Program-made: the position numbers and the translations under genes
Part shown: piece after piece, positions 7,137-12,207 of the stretch
How the letters are laid out: each line of letters starts with the position of its first letter
How positions within the stretch are numbered: the stretch's first letter is position 1
NCBI GenBank assembly: GCA_034005175.1
Contig: JAVEVF010000042.1
Coordinates: 1-15,095 of the forward strand
Direction: 5' to 3'
Length of the DNA stretch: 15,095 bases
From: JAVEVF01 sp034005175
GTDB lineage: Bacteria > Actinomycetota > Coriobacteriia > Anaerosomatales > SLCP01
The notes under the pieces: generated by a model
Told to the model about the DNA's origin: nothing
Databases searched by the model: none
The model's input: only the letters and a program-made list of their open reading frames with translations

Positions 7137-7168
7137 CCTTTAAGCTCGGTCCCGTGAGGCCGGCAAGG
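7137..7168 (+). promoter_or_regulatory. PyrR-binding RNA hairpin (anti-antiterminator)
   Basis: The lower stem pairs CCTT (7137-7140) with AAGG (7165-7168). The upper stem pairs CGGTC (7147-7151) with GGCCG (7158-7162), leaving a six-base loop, CCGTGA. The loop region, GGTCCCGTGAGGCC, matches the conserved PyrR site as I recall it (purine-GUCC-N-G-N-GAGG-pyrimidine). UMP- or UTP-bound PyrR would stabilise this hairpin and so prevent the antiterminator. The regulator gene itself lies 141 bases downstream. Confidence 0.85.
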
Positions 7169-7232
7169 AAACAGAGCGACGATTCGGCACCCAAGAAGCT
7201 GTGCCGACGCTGCATGTGCCTTCTTGCCGCCT
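7157..7232 (+). promoter_or_regulatory. Antiterminator helix of the pyr attenuator
   Basis: The 3' side of the PyrR hairpin (7157-7169, AGG-c-CGGCAAGGA with C7160 bulged) pairs with 7221-7232 (TTCTTGCCG-CCT), giving 12 base pairs including one G-U wobble. The second strand covers most of the 5' arm of the terminator, and the first covers the 3' arm of the PyrR hairpin. The helix therefore excludes both other structures. A perfect 6-bp hairpin (CGGCAC 7185-7190 with GTGCCG 7201-7206) fits within the enclosed loop. Confidence 0.75.
7185..7206 (+). repeat. Short inverted repeat inside the pyr leader
   Basis: CGGCAC and GTGCCG are perfect complements around a 10-base loop. The loop contains CAAGAAG (7192-7198), exactly complementary to CTTCTTG (7220-7226) in the terminator's 5' arm. 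It may compact the antiterminator loop or act as a pause hairpin. Its function is not shown. Confidence 0.45.
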
Positions 7233-7252
7233 GGCGAGGAGGCGTTTTCGTC
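7218..7252 (+). terminator. Intrinsic terminator of the pyr attenuator
   Basis: An 11-bp stem pairs GCCTTCTTGCC (7218-7228) with GGCGAGGAGGC (7233-7243), with two G-U wobbles and a GCCT loop. TTTT (7245-7248) and a T-containing tail follow. It lies after the PyrR-binding hairpin and before pyrR, so read-through decides expression of the whole operon. Confidence 0.85.
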
Positions 7253-7269
7253 TCCGAGATCGATTGAAC

Positions 7270-7284
7270 GCGGGTTTGACCCGC
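7270..7284 (+). repeat. Perfect hairpin just ahead of the pyrR ribosome binding site
   Basis: GCGGGT (7270-7275) and ACCCGC (7279-7284) form a 6-bp stem with a TTG loop, ending six bases before GGGAGG. It has no T-run, so it is not a terminator. It could influence ribosome access or mRNA stability, but nothing more can be said. Confidence 0.4.
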
Positions 7285-7290
7285 ACAGAA

Positions 7291-7296
7291 GGGAGG
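7291..7296 (+). promoter_or_regulatory. Ribosome binding site for pyrR
   Basis: GGGAGG precedes GTG 7309 by 12 bases, slightly long but the only strong site. It selects GTG 7309 over an in-frame start at 7201, which would place codons across the attenuator hairpins. Confidence 0.5.
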
Positions 7297-7308
7297 CGTT
7301 ACGCAGCC

Positions 7309-7860
7309 GTGGAGTACCGCACGAAGACTGTCGTGATGGATGCGCAGGCCATCGACCGGGCGCTCACACGCATCGCGCACGAGATTCTCGAGGCCAATAA
7401 GGGTTGCTCGGATGTGGCGATCGTGGGTATCGTGACCCGTGGCGCCGAGCTCGCCGACCGTCTCGCCGAGAGGATCGAGCATATCGAGGGCGTGAGCGTT
7501 CCTGTGGGCAAGGTGGACATCTCGTTCTATCGCGACGATGTCGCCACCAGGCTTTCCCCCGAGGTGCACCGCACCGATATCCCCTTCGATGTTGAGGGCA
7601 AGCACATCGTGCTCGCCGATGACGTCTTGTACACCGGCCGCACCATACGCGCCGCTATGGACGCCATCATGGACTTTGGCAGGCCGCACTCCATCCAGCT
7701 CGCTGTGCTTGTCGACCGCGGGCACCGAGAGCTTCCCATCCGTGCCGATTTTGTCGGCAAGAATGTCCCGAGTTCAAGCAGAGAGCGCGTGAAGGTGAGC
7801 TTCGCGGGCATCGACGGGGCGGATTCCGTGGAGATTCTGGGGGAGGCTGATGTGCGGTGA
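7309..7860 (+). CDS. pyrR: Bifunctional pyr operon regulator / uracil phosphoribosyltransferase PyrR
   Basis: PyrR binds uridine nucleotides and the pyr leader RNA to promote transcription termination when pyrimidines are plentiful. It also has weak uracil phosphoribosyltransferase activity. With the GTG start the protein has 183 residues, normal for the family. The N-terminal block is MDAQAIDRALTRIAHEILE (10-28). VDISFYRDD is at 69-77. The PRPP-binding loop VLADDVLYTGRT is at 101-112, and VLVDRGHRELPIRADFVGKN covers 133-152. Everything expected is present. The gene directly follows an attenuator carrying its own binding site, so it is autoregulated. Its stop overlaps the pyrB GTG (GTGA). Confidence 0.95.
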   Translation: MEYRTKTVVMDAQAIDRALTRIAHEILEANKGCSDVAIVGIVTRGAELADRLAERIEHIEGVSVPVGKVDISFYRDDVATRLSPEVHRTDIPFDVEGKHIVLADDVLYTGRTIRAAMDAIMDFGRPHSIQLAVLVDRGHRELPIRADFVGKNVPSSSRERVKVSFAGIDGADSVEILGEADVR

Positions 7861-8798
7861 GCGCGCTTACCAGCCCCCACATCATGACGATGGATGACCT
7901 CACTGCCGAGGACATCACCACCATCCTCGACATGGCCGAATCGTTCAAGGAAGTGAACGAGCGGCGCATCAAGAAGCTTCCCACCTTGCGAGGGCGCACG
8001 ATCGTGAACCTCTTCCTCGAGCCTTCTACTCGCACGCGGATGTCATTCGAGATCGCTGCCAAGCGCCTCTCGGCCGATGGTGTGAACATGACCGCCTCGG
8101 CCTCGGCGACGGTGAAGGGCGAAAGTCTGCGCGACACCGCCAAGACGCTCTCGGCGATGGCGTGTGACCTTATCGTAGTGCGCCACAAGTATGCAGGCGC
8201 TCCACAGGTGCTTGCGGAATGTATGGATGCGCATGTGGTGAACGGTGGCGACGGCATGAATCAGCATCCTACGCAAGCGCTCCTGGATCTCTTCACGATG
8301 CGTCAGCACACTGGGCGCCTCGAAGGGCTTACGGTGGGCATTGTGGGCGACATCTCGCATAGTCGGGTGGCGGGCTCGCTCGTGCCTGCGCTCAACAAGG
8401 TGGGGGCGAAACCCATCATCATCGCGCCACCCACGCTCCTGCCGCCACGGCCCGATGTCTACGGCGCTGAGGTGGCTACCTCGCTCGACGAGGTGCTGCC
8501 CTCGCTGGACATCGCGTACATGCTACGCATCCAGATGGAGCGGGCCGAGGGCATGCCGTTCCCCTCCATCCGCGAGTACGCTCGCTTCTATGGGATGAAC
8601 GAGGCGCGGCTCACCGCGGCACGGCCCGAGATGCTGGTCATGCACCCCGGGCCGATGAACCGCGGGGTGGAAGTTACCTCGGCTGTGGCTGACTCCCCGC
8701 GCGCCATCGTGCTTGACCAGGTCAACGCCGGTGTGGCCGTGCGAATGGCTGTCATGTATCTGCTGCTGGGAGGTGATGGCGGTGGCGCTTCTGCTTAA
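7857..8798 (+). CDS. pyrB: Aspartate carbamoyltransferase catalytic subunit
   Basis: PyrB condenses carbamoyl phosphate with aspartate to N-carbamoylaspartate, the committed step of UMP synthesis. The 313-residue protein has the carbamoyl-phosphate loop EPSTRTRMSFE (55-65, STRT at 57-60), the mobile-loop K87 in VKGES, HPTQALLDL (137-145), the aspartate-binding LRIQMER block, and the closing HPGPMNRGVE (263-272). No pyrI gene is nearby, so this is probably the unregulated trimeric type. A minor oddity is that the usual HSRVARS segment reads HSRVAGS. The Arg equivalent to E. coli R167 is kept, but the second Arg is Gly. The GTG start overlaps the pyrR stop by four bases, with GGGAGG (7841-7846) 10 bases upstream. 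Confidence 0.95.
   Translation: MSALTSPHIMTMDDLTAEDITTILDMAESFKEVNERRIKKLPTLRGRTIVNLFLEPSTRTRMSFEIAAKRLSADGVNMTASASATVKGESLRDTAKTLSAMACDLIVVRHKYAGAPQVLAECMDAHVVNGGDGMNQHPTQALLDLFTMRQHTGRLEGLTVGIVGDISHSRVAGSLVPALNKVGAKPIIIAPPTLLPPRPDVYGAEVATSLDEVLPSLDIAYMLRIQMERAEGMPFPSIREYARFYGMNEARLTAARPEMLVMHPGPMNRGVEVTSAVADSPRAIVLDQVNAGVAVRMAVMYLLLGGDGGGASA
8768..8773 (+). promoter_or_regulatory. Ribosome binding site deciding the pyrC start
   Basis: GGGAGG lies inside the end of pyrB, 8 bases before GTG 8782 but only two bases before ATG 8776. It therefore selects GTG 8782, which also places the usual LLLKGGRLVDP start at the N-terminus. Confidence 0.6.
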
Positions 8799-10074
8799 GG
8801 GTGGCCGTCTTGTCGATCCCTCTACGGGACATGACGAGGTCGCCGACATGATCGTGCGCGACGGGCGCATTGTTGAGATCGGTGAGGACCTCTCGATCCC
8901 AAAGGGCATCACTCTCGAGTGTGCCGAGAAGATCGTCGTGCCGGGCCTCGTGGACCTGCACACGCACCTGCGAGAGCCGGGCCGCGAGGACAAAGAGACT
9001 GTCGCCACTGGCACGAGGGCTGCGGCACACGGTGGCTTCACAGCGGTGTGCGCCATGCCGAATACCGCCCCCATCTGTGACACAGGCTCGAAGGTTCGCT
9101 TCCTCATCGAGCGTGCCGAGGAGACCGGTGTCGTGCGCGTATACCCCATCGGTGCGCTCACTGCTGGTCAGAAGGGCGAGGCCATCGCCGAGATCGGTGA
9201 CATGGCCGAGGCAGGCGCGGTCGCGTTCTCTGATGACGGGCGCGGTGTGCAGAATGCCGGCATGATGCGCAAGGTCATGGATTATGCGAGAGGGTTTGAC
9301 ACCGTGGTGGTGAGCCATTGCGAGGATGAGTCGCTGTCAGCAGGCGGCGTCGTGAACGAGGGTGTGGTCTCCACCCGGCTCGGGCTTGCTGGCTGGCCAG
9401 CGGCTGCCGAGGAGATCGCTGTCGCACGTGATATCCGGATCGCTGAGCTCACTGGTTGCAGGTTGCACCTCGCGCACCTCTCCACTGCGGGGTCGGTGGC
9501 GCTCGTGCGCGAAGCGAAGGCAGCAGGTCTGCCAATCACAGCAGAGGTGACGCCCCACCATCTTCTTCTCGATGAGGATGCGCTTGACCGCAGCTATAAC
9601 ACCAACCTGAAGATGAACCCGCCGTTGCGCACCGCCGAAGACCGTGAGGCGCTCGTCGAGGCGCTGCTGGACGGCACTATCGACTGCGTCGCCACCGACC
9701 ACGCCCCGCATGCGCGCCACGAGAAGGAGCTCGAGTTCGAGCTCGCGCCCTTCGGCACCACCGGTCTTGAGACGGCACTCTCGCTCATGATCACGCACCT
9801 GATACAGCCCGGTCGCATGGAGTGGGCAGATCTCGTGCGCGCTATGGCTATCGCGCCGCGCGCTGCATTCTCTCTTCCCCAGGTGCAGTTCGAACCGGGC
9901 GCTGTCGCCGACATCACCATCATCGATCCAGAGGCCCGCGTGGAGGTCTCTCAGGAGTGGTTCGCATCGAAGTCGTCGAACTCGGCTTTTCTCGGCGCTA
10001 CACTGCTGGGTAAGGCGACCGACGTCCTGGTGGAAGGCCGGTTCGCGCTCAAGAACGGAAAGGTGGTTGACTGA
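8782..10074 (+). CDS. pyrC: Dihydroorotase, type I
   Basis: PyrC cyclises N-carbamoylaspartate to dihydroorotate, the third step of UMP synthesis. The 430-residue protein begins with LLLKGGRLVDP, typical of Gram-positive type I dihydroorotases. The metal-binding DLHTHLREPG is at 58-67 (H60 and H62). An SDDGRG block is present, in which an Asp serves in place of the carboxylated lysine of other types. A second histidine pair follows, and TDHAPH is at 305-310. The gene overlaps pyrB by 17 bases. GTG 8782 is chosen from the ribosome binding site spacing, with ATG 8776 as the alternative. carA begins directly after the stop codon. All expected catalytic residues that I can recognise are present, so this is an active enzyme and not a structural paralogue. 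Confidence 0.94.
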   Translation: MALLLKGGRLVDPSTGHDEVADMIVRDGRIVEIGEDLSIPKGITLECAEKIVVPGLVDLHTHLREPGREDKETVATGTRAAAHGGFTAVCAMPNTAPICDTGSKVRFLIERAEETGVVRVYPIGALTAGQKGEAIAEIGDMAEAGAVAFSDDGRGVQNAGMMRKVMDYARGFDTVVVSHCEDESLSAGGVVNEGVVSTRLGLAGWPAAAEEIAVARDIRIAELTGCRLHLAHLSTAGSVALVREAKAAGLPITAEVTPHHLLLDEDALDRSYNTNLKMNPPLRTAEDREALVEALLDGTIDCVATDHAPHARHEKELEFELAPFGTTGLETALSLMITHLIQPGRMEWADLVRAMAIAPRAAFSLPQVQFEPGAVADITIIDPEARVEVSQEWFASKSSNSAFLGATLLGKATDVLVEGRFALKNGKVVD

Positions 10075-11310
10075 GTGACCTCCAGACCCGCGCTGCTTGC
10101 ACTCGAGGATGGCGCCGTTTTCGCCGGGCGCTCGTGTGGTGTCGCGGGTGAGACGAGCGGAGAGATCGTCTTCAACACATCGCTCTCGGGTTACCAAGAG
10201 ATCATCACCAACCCCACATATGCCGGCCAGATTCTCACCATGACTGCGCCGCACATCGGTAGCTGCGGCGTCAACGGTGCCGACATGGAGTCAGGCGGCG
10301 TTCTTGCGGCTGGGCTCGTTGTGCGCGAGCTGTCGGATGTCGCATCGAACTGGCGTGCCGAAGAGACCATCGGTGCGTTTCTGCAGCATCATGGCGTCGT
10401 TGCCATCGAAGGTGTGGACACCCGCAAGCTCACTCGGCATGTTCGTGACGCTGGCTGCTTGCGCGCTGTGGTTTCCGCCACCGACCTCGATCCCGCCTCG
10501 CTGATAGCCAAGGCAGCGGCTCTGCCCACAACACAGGGGCGTGACTTCGTCGCCGAGGTGGCCGTGCGAGAGCAGTACCGGTGGGGGAGCGAGGGTCCTG
10601 ATGGGCTGCCGGTGGACACGGGAGTGCTGCCCGCTGAGCCGCGCTACCGCGTAGTAGCTGTAGACACTGGTATCACCTACAGTCTGCTGCGGCGCTTGGC
10701 CGAGGCGGGCTGCGATGTGACGGTGGTCCCACCACAGACGTCCGCAGCAGACATCCTTGCACTGGAGTGCGATGGTGTCTTCTTCGGCAACGGGCCGGGC
10801 GACCCTCAGGCTGCAGGATACCTGGTCGAGACGCTGCGAGAGCTTCTCGGAAGAACGCCGATCCTTGGTGTGGGCCTTGGTCACCAGCTGTTGGCCCTTG
10901 CGGTGGGTGGTGCGACCCACAGGCTCGCAGGCGGTCATCGGGGTGACAACCAGCCGGTGCGCGACCTGCTCGCGGGCACGGTAGAGATCACCAGCCAGCA
11001 CCACGGCTACTGTGTGGGTCTGGAGTCTATCGGGCCGGTCTTACCAGGTGAGTGCGGCGGGTTGGATCATCCGGCCGATGACCTGGCCGCCTGGGTCCGG
11101 AAGGGCGTCGCACCAGTCGTGCGCTCGGCGCGCTTTGGCCGCGTGCAGCTCACCCATGTGAATCTCAACGACATGACAACAGAGGGCCTGCGGCTGCTCG
11201 ACGCGCCAGCGCTCTGTGTTCAGCACCACCCTGTCGCACCACCGCAGACACGCGGCTCACGTGACGTATTCGCCGATTTCGCGGCGTTGATGGACGGCGG
11301 GGTCGGCTAG
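10075..11310 (+). CDS. carA: Carbamoyl phosphate synthetase small subunit with a degenerate glutaminase site
   Basis: Normally CarA hydrolyses glutamine and passes ammonia to CarB. The 411-residue protein is longer than I recall for the family (about 360-380). The N-terminal CarA domain is normal, with FNTSLSGYQEIITNPTYAGQ (33-52) and VDTRKLTRHVRDAG. The C-terminal amidotransferase fold is recognisable from NGPGDP (239-244), GLGHQLLALA (267-276), GHRGDNQPV (287-295) and SQHHGY (307-312). However, the nucleophile position of the usual G-[IV]-C-L-G-H motif is G267 (codon GGC, 10873-10875). The triad Glu of HPE is V387 (codon GTC, 11233-11235). H385 is kept. The usual Lys of the D-F-G-x-K segment is also gone (DTGITYS). 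About 25-30 extra residues lie between 316 and 356. The start is GTG, directly after the pyrC stop. Loss of glutamine hydrolysis is strongly predicted. The gene is otherwise intact. Confidence 0.92.
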   Translation: MTSRPALLALEDGAVFAGRSCGVAGETSGEIVFNTSLSGYQEIITNPTYAGQILTMTAPHIGSCGVNGADMESGGVLAAGLVVRELSDVASNWRAEETIGAFLQHHGVVAIEGVDTRKLTRHVRDAGCLRAVVSATDLDPASLIAKAAALPTTQGRDFVAEVAVREQYRWGSEGPDGLPVDTGVLPAEPRYRVVAVDTGITYSLLRRLAEAGCDVTVVPPQTSAADILALECDGVFFGNGPGDPQAAGYLVETLRELLGRTPILGVGLGHQLLALAVGGATHRLAGGHRGDNQPVRDLLAGTVEITSQHHGYCVGLESIGPVLPGECGGLDHPADDLAAWVRKGVAPVVRSARFGRVQLTHVNLNDMTTEGLRLLDAPALCVQHHPVAPPQTRGSRDVFADFAALMDGGVG

Positions 11311-11339
11311 GTGCTGGCCCGCGAGCAAAGGGGGATATC

Positions 11340-12188
11340 GTGATCAGAAGCGTGCTTGTGCCGGCGGATTTCAGCGACGAGTCCGCGCTCATTCATCGGT
11401 TTGCAGCGGGGTTGGGCACCTTAGGTGTGCGCCGAGTGGTTCTCGGCCACGTCGTTGATGCCGGCGGCAAGGAAGGTCCGGTCATCGCCGCGGAGATGGA
11501 CGAAGCACGAGACAGTGTACGTGCGTCCGCGGACTCACTGACACGAGCAGGACTCGATACCGAGGTGCGTATCGCTGCTGATGCTAATCCCTCAGACGGC
11601 ATACTTGGCTTAGCCGCAGAGGCGCATGTGGATGCCATCGTGTGCGGCTCGCATGGGAAGAGCCCGGCGGAAGCGCTCGCTGCGGGATCTGTCTCTGAGG
11701 ATGTGTTGGTGAACTCCGACGTGCCCATGCTCATGGTGCGCTTCGAGCTTCTGCGCAATGTCGCCGAGCCCGCGCAACTCGTGCGCTCGTTTGGACGGAT
11801 TCTGGTGCTGGCCACGGACTTTTCCGCAGCTGCCATGCGTGCGCTGATGACCGTCCTTGACCTGCCAGCGGGAAGCGTGGGCACGATGTTCCTCGTCCAT
11901 GCACTCGATCCTTCGCTCGATGGCGAGCGGCTGCAGAGAGCCCAGACCGGTGCTGAATTTCAGCTCGACAACATGGTGGACATGGCCGCGCAGAAGGGTA
12001 TCTCCGCACGATCGGTCCTGCGCCAGGGCGAACCCAGCCGAGTGATTCTGTCTGAGGTCGATGAGCGGCGAGCGTCAGGCGTGGTAGCAGGCACGAGAGG
12101 CCGCGGCCCGCTTACCGGAGCTCTTCTCGGCAGTGTGTCGCTCACGCTTCTACGCCAGGCCTCGTGCCCGGTGATGATCGTCCACTAG
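11340..12188 (+). CDS. Tandem universal stress protein (two UspA domains)
   Basis: This 282-residue soluble protein is made of two Usp domains. The first covers about residues 1-135 (starting IRSVLVPADFSDES) and the second about 150-282 (starting FGRILVLATDFSAAA). Both carry the nucleotide-binding signature G-x2-G-x9-G-S: residues 103-117 (GSHG...GS) and 251-265 (GTRG...GS). Each domain is therefore predicted to bind ATP rather than being a non-binding Usp. No other domain or membrane segment is seen. The start is GTG, with AAGGGGG about five bases upstream, 29 bases after carA. carB follows 19 bases after the stop. Usp proteins are not known parts of pyrimidine synthesis, so the position between the two carbamoyl phosphate synthetase genes is unexpected. 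A role in sensing energy or controlling the synthetase is only a guess. Confidence 0.9.
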   Translation: MIRSVLVPADFSDESALIHRFAAGLGTLGVRRVVLGHVVDAGGKEGPVIAAEMDEARDSVRASADSLTRAGLDTEVRIAADANPSDGILGLAAEAHVDAIVCGSHGKSPAEALAAGSVSEDVLVNSDVPMLMVRFELLRNVAEPAQLVRSFGRILVLATDFSAAAMRALMTVLDLPAGSVGTMFLVHALDPSLDGERLQRAQTGAEFQLDNMVDMAAQKGISARSVLRQGEPSRVILSEVDERRASGVVAGTRGRGPLTGALLGSVSLTLLRQASCPVMIVH

Positions 12189-12207
12189 CTGACAAGAAGG
12201 AGCGCGC

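Noticed and set aside
7214..7267. A 17-codon leader peptide (MCLLAAW...) across the terminator.
   Set aside because: It has no Shine-Dalgarno sequence and no run of codons related to pyrimidine control. The RNA structures already explain regulation through PyrR.
7201..7308. An upstream in-frame extension of pyrR starting at 7201.
   Set aside because: It would translate through the terminator and leader hairpins, adds a basic sequence unlike PyrR, and has no ribosome binding site. GTG 7309 fits the family N-terminus.
6616..7725. Long antisense open frame (369 codons) opposite cobC, the pyr leader and pyrR.
   Set aside because: It covers a regulatory RNA and two well-supported genes, with low-complexity Arg/Pro/Gly-rich translation. 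It is a composition artefact.
8713..8781. A longer pyrC starting 23 codons upstream, or at ATG 8776.
   Set aside because: The extension is a Cys/Trp-rich shadow of the pyrB C-terminus and is absent from dihydroorotases. ATG 8776 is only two bases from GGGAGG, while GTG 8782 has ideal spacing.
10873..10875. The missing CarA cysteine as a simple sequencing error (TGC read as GGC).
   Set aside because: A second, independent triad residue (Glu to Val, needing more than one base change) is also lost, along with the Lys of the D-F-G-x-K segment. The frame is open, so true divergence is more likely than one miscalled base.
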